Below, piece after piece: positions 12,131 through 23,897 of a stretch of 64,000 nucleotides of DNA. Within the stretch, counting starts at the first letter, position 1. Every line of letters begins with the position of its first letter. The stretch covers positions 20,215,130 through 20,279,129 of the forward strand of contig OX365949.1 in the NCBI GenBank assembly GCA_947247005.1, read 5' to 3'. The translations under genes were made by a program, and so were the position numbers. Under the pieces are notes generated by a model. That model was not told where the DNA came from, ran no database searches, and worked only from the letters and a program-made list of their open reading frames with translations. The stretch is from Spisula solida (Eukaryota > Mollusca > Bivalvia > Venerida > Mactridae).

Positions 12131-14778
12131 ATAATGCCAAATAATTTCCTATAATCACCAGCAAAAGGTTTATAATAGACAGACAAAAAAGATAATAACA
12201 AATCGGACATGGAAGGCAACACTCAACAGTAACAGCAGAGCACGGAAGGCACATATAACCAAGGTTAACATACAACAGGCCAGCTGCTGCTGCTGACAGT
12301 ATATTGTTGTTGTTGTAGTTGTTGGTGTTGTCCAGGAAAGAATGTTAGACCATGCCCTAGAATCTGTCATCACTCTACGATCATCAACAATACCTTGTTA
12401 TAGATAGTGATCATAACACTTCACACCACTGTATGTACAATGTATAAACATGTTGGCACTGGGCAAGATGATTAGATGTAGTCTGGAACCACTTCAAGGT
12501 CTGTCTCTATCGGTAAACAATGAACTCACACAGTTTACATGTTCCCACATACAATACACTAATCAGCTGTTCCCAACTTGACAGCAGTAATACATGCATT
12601 AGTTCAGGTACGTACAAATGTATGTGGATAATTATAAACACAAATGTATACATAAAGTGGTTGCATTGTTCTATGTAGCTTTAAATTCTTCTTAGAGATG
12701 TCTTTAAACAATAAAGGGAGTCTTTTAAAGTGAGGTCCTAATGCCCAATCCTGAAAATATGTCGCAAGTCTGTTTCGGACACTATTATCTATTTCTAGTA
12801 CAGCTAATGCAGATATCAGAAAAGTAGAATCCCTGAATACATGTATAGTGCGGCATTTGTAACCTACTCAGCATACAGAAGGGACACTGGACCAGACACT
12901 ATAGATAGTCTGAGACTGTCTGTAACAGTTACAGGACTGACAAACTCTGGTGTAAATCATTTGGAAGTGCAAGCACCAAGTGCAGAAACACACATTGACA
13001 ATAAATAACAATCAATATCATTAAACTCCTCTGCAGACAAAACGAAAACACACTGGCTTTCATTTCAATCAGGAATACTGCTCATTTAAAATTCAGTAAC
13101 TAATTGGCATTTCCGAAAGTTCTATAACTAGAACTATGAAGCTTAAAACATTTGATCTTTTTGTAACACAGAACACAAGCGATATAAAAGGATTATGTTC
13201 ATTTCACAGGAAACTGTAACAAGATAGTATCTCTAAAGTAAATGTACCACAAGTTACCAAAATCAACCAAAGAAATGGGAGGTGTTCATGCTGGTGATGG
13301 CTTGATAGCTTGATTCTTTCGATGGAAGTTTTTCTTTCAATTAGGTGTGCTGTAATCTTAAAATAAAGATTATACAAGACCCAGCCAGCTGCTAGACTTG
13401 TACATATAGAAGGTAGGTAGGCAAGCAAAAAATATGAACAAGAAAAAACCAAGACAGCCACCGACAGGTGCATGAATAATTTGTGATAATTAGGTATAAT
13501 TACACAACAGACAGGTACAATTATTGACTGTAACATGTTTCATACCTATCTAAGTATACATTACATATGGCTGGGTGATTTTTGTATACCCATAGGGTAT
13601 AATAATATAGAGTATAATATTAAACATTAAAGAAATTTCGTTATGGTTCGTTAAAACAATATATTTATATATTTTATAACAGCCTAATATCTAAGTTGTA
13701 ACACTATCAAACTGGATTGGCAATTTAAGTATTGAACTCATTAGGTTACTATACATTCAACTTATTTAACTTATTTTGCAGCAAAGCAGGTTGCAATGAA
13801 CCTGAGGTCTTTAACATGCGTGAGAGGTTGATGGTCATATGTTCCAGCAGACGTACATGTATGAAGAGGAAACTTGAGTGATTTGAGTGCAACAAATTCA
13901 GCTTAATTTAAAACCAATCAACGGAAAGATGCTACATTGATCTGCTTGTGAGAATGTACTCATTAACATCCTTCAAATAATCAGTATATGATTATATAAT
14001 AATTAATTATTAACATACAAACATGATTGTTGGCACATTGTATCCAACAAATGAACAAGTAACGCATCATTCCTCCTATACGGTATACATCAACCAGAAT
14101 GTATGACTATCAATGTGCATAGGAAAATTTAAGATGTTTCTTTAGATAGTTTATGATTATCGTAACAATCTATAAATGTATGTTGAACTGCTGTGTTCAT
14201 AGTAAGTCTATGGTATAAAGTTATCATGATAATAATATCAATAGATGATCAAAAGTTCTGCAAAGAAAACCACCACACTCGATGACAGACTTTGAGCACA
14301 CTGACACAACTACATGTAAAACTGGGAGGGGATTTGTCTAGGGACTGTTTTAGTTAGTCCTCCGGTCAAACTGTAGCATAATACTTGGATAAATTTGTGA
14401 TTTCCTGTTGCGTAATGTAACTGTAAACAGTTCAGTTTAGGTAAATATTGTCTTAAGTTAGAGATCTTCAATCCTGAATACATTTGAATTTTACTTAGGG
14501 GAACTTTTAAGCCTAGGAAATAAATTTGGTTAAATCTGGGTAAAAATGTAAGTTCTGTCGATGTGTACTGCTCAAAGTCTGTCCGGTTAATAAGAAAGAA
14601 TATACATGTTGTGCATAGAGAGATAATGGCAATGTATACAACTGGTTAATTAACTGGGAACAAATGCGGTAAACCAAATAAACCACTTCAAAATTATTAA
14701 TTCATATTATAACACTCATCACATGTATTTAATACACTGGGGGTATGGATGATGATCTACAATATATATATAACTTAC
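12131..14778. other. Start of FHOD intron 2, nothing recognised
   Basis: The sequence immediately downstream of exon 2. A 110-codon frame on the minus strand (13536-13204) is Leu/Val/Cys-rich with no family resemblance and no fitting splice sites that I could see. I treat the whole stretch as non-coding. Confidence 0.55.
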
Positions 14779-14903
14779 TGGTCTTGAAAGCCCTCTAGGT
14801 CATCCGCTTGTTCATCTATCGTCGACTCAAGATCTAAATATGTCCCATAATCCCCCTGAGTTCCATTATGGTATCGATATATCTGGAGCGCACAATCTTC
14901 CAA
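14779..14903 (-). CDS. FHOD: FHOD-family formin, exon 2 (second half of GTPase-binding domain)
   Basis: This 125-nt exon is preceded by an acceptor ATTATTTTAG and followed by the donor GTAAGT. It reads from phase 0 as LEDCALQIYR, then a Gly/Tyr-containing stretch, then TYLDLESTIDEQADDLEGFQ. This matches the part of FHOD1/FHOD3 that follows the APHK of exon 1, including the diagnostic YLDLE...EQ..ELEGFQ run. In the family this region completes the GTPase-binding domain before the armadillo-like diaphanous-inhibitory (FH3) region. The exon leaves in phase 2. A TAA follows in frame if the donor is ignored, but the family protein continues for over 1,000 residues, so splicing at 14779 is preferred. 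It can accept either exon 1 (17960) or the phase-0 donor of the upstream exon at 22467. Confidence 0.92.
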
Positions 14904-17900
14904 CTAAAATAATATAAGGTATATATGCAACAATTCATATACATACATGTAGTCACTGTCAGTGTAAGGTTCTTAAACATGCTGCATCTCAAGGCATTTT
15001 ACCATTTTTTATGTCTACATGTACTTACCTTTTTTTAGCCAAGATACATTTTATATCATATATCAATAAAATTTGAACACAAATTTACTTTCAGGCAGAT
15101 GGGCTTATTTAAAATTTCAGAGATCAAATGAAACTTCTGTATAGTAGTTACATCTATAATACATGTAGTTTAAGTATCACTGTTCGATACCGTTAAGTTT
15201 GATGCTACATGTAACAGTATCACAGATCTATCAAACCAGTGCTTTCATGGGGGGTCACAAAGTTTGACTAACTAAATTGTTTCTTCATTAGTAAAATGAT
15301 GTCTTATTTTGTAGTGTGAGTAGATACTAATAAAGAGCAAAGTTCCACCTAGTTTCATACATGATCTTTTATGAAGTTATGTTGAACATAGCTAAAGCTT
15401 GGACTGTTAGACACGGCAAGGAACTATACTGTCTTCTGACTGCAGAAGCAGTTTATAAAGAAAGTCTGCACTTGTCAAACCTGTTTCAATTTCAGTTTTA
15501 TCGCCTATCATATGTTTAAAGCACTTGACAAGCAGAACAGAATATAAGCTTACATCACAGACACTGGTACAACCCTGATAACACCTCTAGTCAGTAGCTT
15601 AATCAATGATCAACATGTTTTGTAAGTTCAAATACCTTGTATATAAACATTGAAAGAATCAATTCAAGATAAGAACAGTGAGATCAATGCCAAAAACACT
15701 GGCAGCATATTTATACAGGCAGGTCTACAGCATAGTACATGTACATGTACACCTGAACAACTTTTTTTATGTATGTACATTAATTCACTGAATGTCTCTA
15801 ATTAAATGTTCTATCATGATGTTTAGGGATTCAACCAATCATGAATATACAACAGTAAATTTTTTCATCAGGATTTACTTGCCAGCAGTTGCATGTTTTA
15901 ACTATAAGTATAAATCTCTACAACTCAGATAACAGAATCTAGGGTTTTCTGACTCAATAGAAATAAATTCAACCAAAGTTTGAATACATGCTTATTGTAG
16001 TATTCTGATATTACTTGTTAGTATTTAACAGGACAATGTGACCTGGCAGTCTGTTTTAACATTTATCCATTTTAAGTCACTATGAGTGTCAGTACAGAAT
16101 GAAGTAAAAATAAAAATGAAGTACAGTATACTACGCTTCAAGTTTGTATCAAAATATATCATATATTTATGTTATTAAATAAAATGTCACAGTAACTTGT
16201 AACAATTGATTTAAATTTTAATTATGTTCCTTTGTGCTATCACCAGAAATTGTTTTTCGTCTGACAGAGGCAAACTAAAATGCCAAAGTGAAAAACTGAT
16301 ATTGATACAAGATCGCCCAAACAGTATTATGTGAAAACTTTGACTGCAGGGAATTCATTTAGATTCAGGTATAATGTAATCCATCTGAAACACAAATATA
16401 TGTGTCATTCCAACTGTTAAGATATTAACTTGAAAGTGTATATTGGAAGTGTTCCAAAACAGTTAAATCTCATATTTGTACCTAGAACAATTTGTATTCT
16501 TCACTTGAAGAATGGGTGTATTTGTTACTGAAGGAAAGTAATTAGTTCACTTTGAAGATTATAAAAATCTTTTTCTCTAAATTGAAGTAAATAACCTGTT
16601 CAGTTTAAATGACATTATTAACATTCTTAAATCAGCTAGCAGTCAACAGTTAGTGAGTTACTGTCCAGATCAATAGTTTTTATGTTAAGAAGTCCAATAC
16701 TTCTTAAAAGACTGCTCAACTAATTACTAATTACCAAGAAGGTAAGATTGATTTAGCCTTTATATGACAATTGACATGCATACTTCACTAACAGTGTCCA
16801 TGTACAATTCTAGCTACAATTTACAAAACTTGATTTCATTTAGAAAGTCTTGATTTAAAATATTTAGTCAACAGTACATTATAATTCAGTACTTCTAGTT
16901 ATTTTAATGCTACCTTTAAGGCAGTTTATTTAACAAATTATATGTATGTTTATTGTTATTAAGTTAAAGAAATGTAGACACTAGATCTACAGTGTAGTCA
17001 TAGTGGAAGTCAGATCTTAGACAACACATAATGGTCTAACCAGTATTAATTGACAAAGCTAATTAAGAATTAACAAGATCAACTGACATATTGTACACAT
17101 GCCAACTTGTTTCTTCATACATTGTGAAGCCAAGAATAGATCTACAAAAACATCTCATCAGAACATCAACCTTTCTTGCAAGTGTATATATTTTATCAGC
17201 CACTTTCCTGCAACATGTATTTGCTTAATTAAATTATGCTATAACTGTTCTGGATTGATTGAATGCAGACAAAGCATGAAGTATATAAATAAATTAATAA
17301 AAACATAGGCATATATGCATAGGGCCTATTATATAATATATTATTGTTCAAATCGAACCATTACATATAGTTTATATTTATAGTGTAGTTTGTGCACGAG
17401 TCATTTATTACCTTAACAAACGTATAGTAACATAAGTTGTGCTTATTCTGAATAAACTTGTAATAAACGTCGAACAAATTTGTATGTTAATTTGTTATCA
17501 CTAGAAATTATTAATTGTTAAAACAACAACAAAATGAACTAGTATGTTCAATCGATATTATTATTTAAAAAAAGGAAAAACTAGTTATTATTCAAGTTTT
17601 AAAGAAAGAAATGTTTTTGGTATCATTAATAGTATGCTGACACAGCATATTTACAATAACAATTCAATGATTAATGGCTGTCACTGGAAAAGGAGTATCC
17701 AAAATGTTGTATCCGAATACACAGTCATTTCGGCTGTATGATAATCGAGATTACCCGACTAGTTTTAACGTGACATTTAAAACCGAGTACACCATACTGT
17801 ATAGATACGAATACACATTAATTTCCAACCCGAATAATATGAACACATAATCCACCAACGAATTTCCAACACTTTTTATACACCTTTTTTAAATCCAAGT

Positions 17901-17959
17901 ACCCCACCCACTGTTTTGTTTACACTGGCGACACAGAATTTTACGACGATTTCACTTAC
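14904..17959 (-). other. FHOD intron 1
   Basis: The 3.06-kb interval between the phase-0 donor after exon 1 and the acceptor of exon 2. It is AT-rich with scattered TACATGTAC words. I see no coding exon, RNA gene or clear mobile element in it. Confidence 0.8.
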
Positions 17960-18124
17960 TTTATGAGGTGCCCCTAAAAGTCTGTGAGCTCCGCCGATTT
18001 GATTTTCAAGTGGAACGTTTATATGGAATGTGTACGTTGGCGGTCGAGTCGGTTCCGGAAAATTTGTGCTCGAAAACGGATCAGTATCGTCTAAATACTG
18101 GACCCGACAAGCGAAGGTCGCCAT
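17960..18124 (-). CDS. FHOD: FHOD-family formin, exon 1 (short-form start)
   Basis: This exon encodes the first 55 residues of a formin homology 2 domain-containing protein, an actin filament nucleator and bundler that acts on stress fibres and sarcomeres. The opening MATFACRVQYLDDTDPF, the following NFPEPTRPP and the closing HRLLGAPHK match the very conserved amino terminus of animal FHOD1/FHOD3 as I know it; this forms the first part of the N-terminal GTPase-binding (ubiquitin-like) domain. The start is the ATG at 18124-18122, in the context AAACATGGC, and family proteins begin at the same residue. The exon ends at 17960 with a GTAAGT donor in phase 0. That joins in frame to exon 2, 3.06 kb downstream, and the joined protein reads smoothly into the FHOD consensus. 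Gene identity is near certain. The 5' untranslated extent is not determined. Confidence 0.92.
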
Positions 18125-18460
18125 GTTTGATTATTTACTGAATAAGTTCAAAGTTGACCTTCGACCCACGTTAAACATATTCATCCGCGCGGTTTATCAA
18201 TTTTCCCCGGTAAAAATATAAACTCCAAACATTTTAGATAATTTAATCAACAGAAGTCTGCGAGCCGACCTTATCTCTAAGGTTTATTTTTGTACTGTTC
18301 CAAGATCGAAAGACGAACCGCTGTTTTATCAGCAGACCACTTTACCGCGTGAATCACTTCTTTACCGCGCTCATGCACCTATGTATGTGTTATTAGGCCC
18401 AGACAGGTAAAATGAGGTAATCATCCTTTGAAGTCACCGCGGTAAATAAATAGTGGGTGG
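18125..18460 (-). promoter_or_regulatory. 5' flank and probable promoter of the short FHOD form
   Basis: This is the segment immediately upstream (to the right) of the exon 1 ATG. It is richer in CpG than the surrounding introns (for example CCGCGCGG near 18186) and has a TATA-like TTATATTTTT about 90 bases before the ATG. No initiator can be fixed. It is called a promoter only because exon 1 has its own start codon and the FHOD consensus begins there. Confidence 0.35.
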
Positions 18461-20282
18461 ATGACTTCAAAACATACTTAACGACACTTGAGTACTTTTA
18501 TTACAGTGTCATTTTGTAAACAAAATGTTTAAATCACGCTTTGTAAAAGCAAAAATTTACGATCTGGTTAAATTATAAATAATTAATTTATAAGAAAAAT
18601 TAGGCCCAGACATATAAATATATTTATATTTTCCTGTCCATTTTAAGTTTAATTTAAATGTATTGATTCCCACACATATACATCTATACATATGTAATTT
18701 CAAACATGTATTTTAAAAATTAGTATCATTAGGACCTAGCTGTTCTATAAATTCCACTAGCTTCTGAATCTGAAGGGTCATTTTGATGCTTTTGACTAAA
18801 TTTTACCATTTTAAAGGGAAAATGAGTCGCATTCAGACCAATATCTTGTGGGTCAAAATGTGGCCTTTTGACATTTCAAGGGTCAAAACCCCTACTCCCG
18901 AGTCAAATGGTACCCCTGATTAGTATGTATGGTATCATACAGTATGTGATGATTTTAAAAAAGGCAGGCCACGGATATACACTTCTTTGGGCTGGCCTAC
19001 GTCATAAATTTATTATATATATGCACCCTGAGCGCATAATTAGGCTACATTATTTAGATCTAGTAGTAAATAATTTAAATACTATCTATTTTAAAGTTAT
19101 TGTAAAAATACTGTGATTTCCTGCAACCAAATCACAAATTGCCAGACGTTTTTTGCGTGAATAATAATATATATAAATAATATTCCCTGATAAGATCGAT
19201 CGATTAATGCAATCAAAGATATATAGGCCTATATTGTAATACATATTTACCAAATTAATTGATGTGTTGAAAGTTCGGACATTCAAGCTGTAGAGGTATT
19301 TGTATTGGACCCGTGCAAAGATCCGTGCTACCACAAAACAAATCATAAATTTTATATGAGATCTAAAAATAGCTAATATATTTTGACGGAATTCCAGGAA
19401 ACGACTCATAGTGCTTACTTGAAAAAAAAAGAAAATTCTTGATTTAATGAAGATTCCGCTGCGTTAGTGTCATACAGGTAAACATAATGACATAACTTAG
19501 AAATAACGACACCCACCAATGACTAACCATTCAACACTGTTGATAGCAAACACAGTTACAATACTCAGATTAATGCGCAGTTGCAAAACACTACCATAGA
19601 TCAGTCATGCAAATGCCGCAAATAATTAATTGGCAATAAAGATATATTTTCGTCGAAAACACTTATCAAAGTAATTACAATGGATAGTTCCAGATCTTCC
19701 AAAAGAACAAGAACTCTGTCTCCAACATATAAGCCTGTATGAGTTACTCCCCTTGCCCTTGTTTTTTCAGTGACATACATTTTCTTCTAAGTAATGTGCA
19801 CATTACTTTGGTACATGCACATTACCTTTGTACAGAAATAGTTTAATGTGTTTCTATCTATTGAAATATGAAGTATGCATTTGCCGTTTATTACAAATCC
19901 ACTTCCGAACAGAAAATATTTCAGTAGACGGTTTGATAAAATACGACAAAATATGAGAAACACTCAATATTGTTGATTTATGAGCTACGTGTAGCAAGGA
20001 ATTCCGTTTGAAAATCGCCGATAATATCATTTCGAGATCTGTGTCAAATTGTTAATTCGTATCGAAAAATAAGGTACATAATCTTATTCGAAACATACAT
20101 TATAACAAACACATAGCTCAAGATACGTGTTTTACGCACAAACGTCACACGGCATGATATTCTGTTTCACGTTATGACTGTTTCCAAACCCTGACAATAA
20201 TTATGTCAGTTTATGTTGCACAGTCGAGCCGAGCATAGCTTTACTTTCCAGTCAACTTTCTGCTGAAACAAGGCGGTCATAT
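18461..20282. other. Non-coding region upstream of the short FHOD start
   Basis: AT-rich sequence with no recognisable gene. Open frames near 18868-19116 and 19409-19086 have no family features. If the long form is real, this is part of the intron between exon D and FHOD exon 2. Confidence 0.5.
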
Positions 20283-20345
20283 GTGTGCCCCCATCCGGAT
20301 TTTAACCCGGGTCCCAAGGTAAGACAAGCGCGACGGAGGCCACCC
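20283..20345 (-). repeat. tRNA-like SINE head
   Basis: The minus strand reads GGTGGCCTCCGTCGCGCTTG and then a box-B-like CCCGGGTTAAAATCCGG. A second, weaker tRNA-like segment (GTAGCGAATTCGATACCTGG) lies at about 20430-20510. Boundaries are approximate. Confidence 0.35.
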
Positions 20346-21250
20346 TTATGTTAATCAGTCTTCAGAAGTGCTAATAAATGTGACTACGATTTGAAAAATG
20401 TATCACTACCAATCTACCAACGCTGATTTGCGGCGACCAGGTATCGAATTCGCTACCCCCGGATTTGGCTGCTTCAGAGTACCAACTGGACACTGGTGCA
20501 AAACATGTATAGCGATACACGGATAAGTAATTATAAGCGTTGCGGTATCTTCAAGAAGTTTTTATTATATACATTGAATGTTTTGCTGTCTTTGAAGCAG
20601 ATAATCAGTCGAAGCGTGAGTGCCATTCATCTACGGTATGGTATCATTCATGTCAATCCCAACTTCTATAAATAGCATTACTCGTGACGTTAATTAAGGT
20701 ACGTGATAGAACGCGCACGTCTTGAGGTTACTAACACGTCTAATTAATGTACCAGACATAGGGGGTCGGTTAATTAATGAACATGTAAAGTGTAGAAGCG
20801 GTCTTCAAATTATACAGACATTTGTACATATACTAATTATGATTTCTTTACATGTGGTAAACGTGCACGCGTGCGTAGTGGTGGTCGCAATAGTTCCATA
20901 TAATTTAACTGAGAAGAAAAAACAACACATTTTTACAAATTTGAATCGGAGTCAGACTAAGAGAATTTTTCACGTGAACGACACGAATTGTTGTTTCATA
21001 GCAAAATTAATAAAGATGCACAATCCAAAAATAAAATTTAATGTTTTGTACAAAATAAGATCTATTTCATGTTTACGCTTTAAAATTGAAAAATTGAACC
21101 GTAAATAAACATCTGCAACATTTCAAGCGTGTGTTTACAAGAGAAGTTCATGAGAATTTCAGTAAGCACTCACATTTGCATTTTTTAATATAAACATGTA
21201 GCAACCTTGAATTGAACGGTTGGTTTCAAAGATGCAAAAACGCCTTTACA

Positions 21251-21508
21251 TGGTGGCTGATTTATGCCATGTCGTATAATCGTATTTTCGCTTTTTCAAA
21301 ACGTATTGTCGTCCTTCATCTGTCGTATTTTCGACAATGCGAAAATGCAACAATGCGAAGATACGACAAAGTCGACGTTTTTGCATTTTTTCATTTTCGC
21401 ATTTTCGCTTTGTTGTGGCGAAATGCGAAAATACGACAGAAGAAGGGCGACAATACGTTTCGAAAAAGCGAAAATACGATTATACGACATGGCATAAATC
21501 AGCCACCA
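21251..21508. mobile_element. 258-bp foldback MITE with ~80-bp inverted repeats
   Basis: The left end TGGTGGCTGATTTATGCCAT is mirrored by the right end, and the two arms match with few changes for about 80 bases. TACA flanks both sides (21247-21250, 21509-21512), consistent with a 4-bp target duplication. The interior is a string of CGAAAATGCGAAAATACGAC-type words. The near-perfect symmetry gives similar spurious reading frames on both strands. Confidence 0.8.
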
Positions 21509-21842
21509 TACAGATAACACAACATCGATCATAGAGATATTGAGAAACATGAAAACACAATGCATGCTTTGTACATAGATCTTAAACTGTACATTTATTT
21601 TAAGTTATTTATGAAATCTTTAAACAATAAAATTTCAGGAAAACAGGTATTGCATTTTATACATAAATTTTACTACTTACTGTCCATAAAGTTATTCTAC
21701 ACATTTATAGATATGCCCAAACTTAGCAAAGTGGCGCCAATGTCCAAACCCCACGTTTGCATAGACATTCGGACGGGGCATGTTCCTGGACCCTTAACCT
21801 CCATTATTTCTCTGTTTATACCTGTGTCACAAATCCTATCCG

Positions 21843-22143
21843 ATCGCCGTCCGACGGCGTACTTTTGTCAATCTGACCTGAGATAATCGCCGTCCGACGA
21901 CGTACTTTTGTCAATCTGACCTGAGATAATCGCCGTCCGACGGCGTACTTCTGTCAATCTGACCTGAGATAATCGCCGTCCGACGGCGTACTTTTGTCAA
22001 TCTGACCCGAGATAATCGCATTCCGACGGCGTACTTCTGTCAATCTGACCTGAGATAATCGCCGTCCGACGGCGTACTTTGTCAATCTGACCTGAGATAA
22101 TCGCATTCCGACGGCGTACTTTTGTCGATCTGACCTGAGATAG
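21843..22143. repeat. 43-bp CpG-rich tandem array, ~7 copies
   Basis: The unit TCGCCGTCCGACGGCGTACTT plus TTGTCAATCTGACCTGAGATAA repeats seven times. Each unit carries the perfect palindrome CGCCGTC-C-GACGGCG, with CGCATTCC-type variants in two or three copies. It lies between exon D and the short-form start of FHOD. Confidence 0.9.
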
Positions 22144-22466
22144 GACGGACATCGGTCGGTTATCGGGGCTTTGTCGAGCGACGGGTAACGACCGGAGTAA
22201 TTGTAAGACTCTTTCGAAATATTTATTGCTACTCATCGGATGCACGGACATCGACGTCCGAATGATTTGTGACCCAGGTACAGTCGTGTATAAGCACAGG
22301 TAACTACATGTATATAATTGATAAAGAGTAAAAGAAAAGAAAACAATGTTTTGTAAAATTTACATAGCAATTTTTTTTATTCTGTATCAATGCTACAGTT
22401 ACTTGTGGGTGCCAGACAAAATTCCATGAATAACTAGGGTGCTTAGGGATCAGTACTTTTACTCAC

Positions 22467-22606
22467 CTTTTCTGTGTCTACTTGTAGATTTTCCAGTAAT
22501 TCATTGGCTGATTCATATCCCCGGAAGCTCTTCTCCTCTTCATCTGTACCGGGTACACGAATAAAACGTGGCCGCTTTGGCTTCGTACATAGTTCGAGAA
22601 TATCGC
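22467..22606 (-). CDS. Upstream exon D: probable alternative first half of the FHOD GTPase-binding domain
   Basis: This 140-nt exon has acceptor TATTTTTCAG and donor AAG|GTGAGT. It enters in phase 1, completing a Ser codon with the preceding exon, and leaves in phase 0. The 46 complete codons begin DILELCTKPKRPRFIRVPG, pass through an acidic DEEEK and end SANELLENLQVDTEK. The pattern FIRV - KSFRGY - SANELLENL looks like strand, strand, helix of a ubiquitin-like fold. The phase-0 end joins directly to LEDCALQIY of FHOD exon 2, just where exon 1 would join. I infer that it is an alternative N-terminal half of the FHOD GTPase-binding domain. The alternative is the last visible exon of a separate gene whose next exon I cannot see. 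The exon itself is well supported by flanking splice sites and phase. Confidence 0.78.
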
Positions 22607-22669
22607 CTGAAAAATATACATACAAACAATGATCTTTGTTGCTTCTGTCCAATACATGTAGTTCTGAAA

Positions 22670-22985
22670 AGTTTGCTTACGCTAGCTCCTTGCGTTACCG
22701 TAGAAAACAACTTGCGCCAACGAGTAATTCCAAACGTCGACACAGTTTGTTCGTGTTAAAAACTTTCTATGAACTCGACTTTCGTTAGCGTTCGCCAGCG
22801 AACATCAACAGTAACTGTTACTCTTGCGAGTTTGACGTTTGCCCAAACGTCGATAAACGTCGGTCCATATTGAACGTCGAATCTGCTAATGTATATTCCG
22901 CCCGCACCTTCATTGCCAACAACGAACGCACTCATTTGATTCAACTTGACAACAATAATCTGTTTTTTTCTTGCTACAAATGTAC
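22670..22985. other. CpG-rich segment of unknown nature
   Basis: Unusually CpG-rich for the window, with the word AAACGTCGA or close variants at about 22730, 22850 and 22870. It lies just upstream of exon D on the minus strand and just before the truncated non-LTR element. Neither strand gives a recognisable protein. Confidence 0.4.
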
Positions 22986-23017
22986 TAGCAATTTCATCGC
23001 TGCGAACATTACTCGAG

Positions 23018-23897
23018 TGTATATGTCACTGTGAAGCATAGATTAGACCTTTTTGATAAGTTGATTTTGCCAATCTTGAACTACGCCAGTGAAGTATGGG
23101 GTTTCAATAAAGCAAATGACATTGAACGTATACACACACAATACTGCAAACGATCTTTACATGTTAAACGTTGCACCCAAAACGATTTTGTTTACGGTGT
23201 CCTCGGCAGATTTGATTTATCCTATTATAGATATATCAAAATTATTAAGTACTGGCTGAAGATAACACAGAGTAACGACTTAAAATATTGTAAAATTATA
23301 TATGAACTTTTAAAAACAGATGCCGAATTGTTTCCACGTAAGGTAACGTGGGTTACATCATTACAGCATTTACTCTCCTCGATGGGTTTTTACAACGTGT
23401 GGTTAGCACAAAGTGTAGGTAATACTGATGTGTTTATTAGCCTGTTTAAACAACGTTTACGAGATACAAATTTACAGAACTGGAATGCAAGAATCGATCA
23501 GTCATCTCGTAGTACGTTTTTCAAATCTATTGTGTCCTTCGACTTTCAATTTTATTTCAAATGCAATCTGAGTAATCATTTAATCGTATCGATGTCGCGG
23601 TTATTGCTTTCATCTCATAATTTATGTATTGAAACTGGTAGATGGCACCGTCCAAATATAATTCCGCGAGAAGAAAGAAAATGTCCGACATGTAACAAAC
23701 TTGAGGACGAGTTCCATTTCATTATAGAATGCAGTCTTTATTCAGATTTACGTAAAAAATATATACCTAGGTACTGTTGGTCTAATCCGAGCATGTTCAA
23801 ACTCAAATCACTTTTTGAAAGCACAAATAGGTGTGTAATTGAAAAATTAAGCACGTACATTTTTAAAGCTTTTGCACTAAGATCCTCGTTATCTTAA
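23018..23897 (+). pseudogene. 5'-truncated non-LTR retrotransposon, reverse transcriptase C-terminal part
   Basis: About 290 codons of the C-terminal end of a non-LTR (LINE) polyprotein on the plus strand. The LFDKLILPILNYASEVWGF motif (thumb region after the reverse transcriptase) is followed by an IERIHTQYCK segment typical of CR1/Jockey-like elements. Near residue 217 of the 23031 frame a zinc-knuckle-like CPTCNKLEDEFHFIIEC (C-x2-C-x7-H-x4-C) occurs. No reverse transcriptase catalytic domain or endonuclease precedes it, so it is a dead, truncated copy. There is no stop or frameshift between 23031 and 23894, so insertion was fairly recent. It lies antisense in the intron between exons C and D. 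Confidence 0.88.

Noticed and set aside
12045..12373. Minus-strand frames in and beside the 46-bp array
   Set aside because: Repeat-derived and low complexity, with no family features.
1..14778. Further FHOD exons (RTQLSVRVHA-type DID region, FH2)
   Set aside because: I looked for them on the minus strand and found no stretch resembling these conserved blocks; presumably they are outside the window.
14770..14781. TAA after GFQDQ as the end of the FHOD exon 2 product
   Set aside because: A GTAAGT donor overlaps it, and FHOD proteins continue for a long way past this point.
21212..21565. Frames on both strands reading similar proteins
   Set aside because: Artefact of the foldback element, whose arms are inverted copies.
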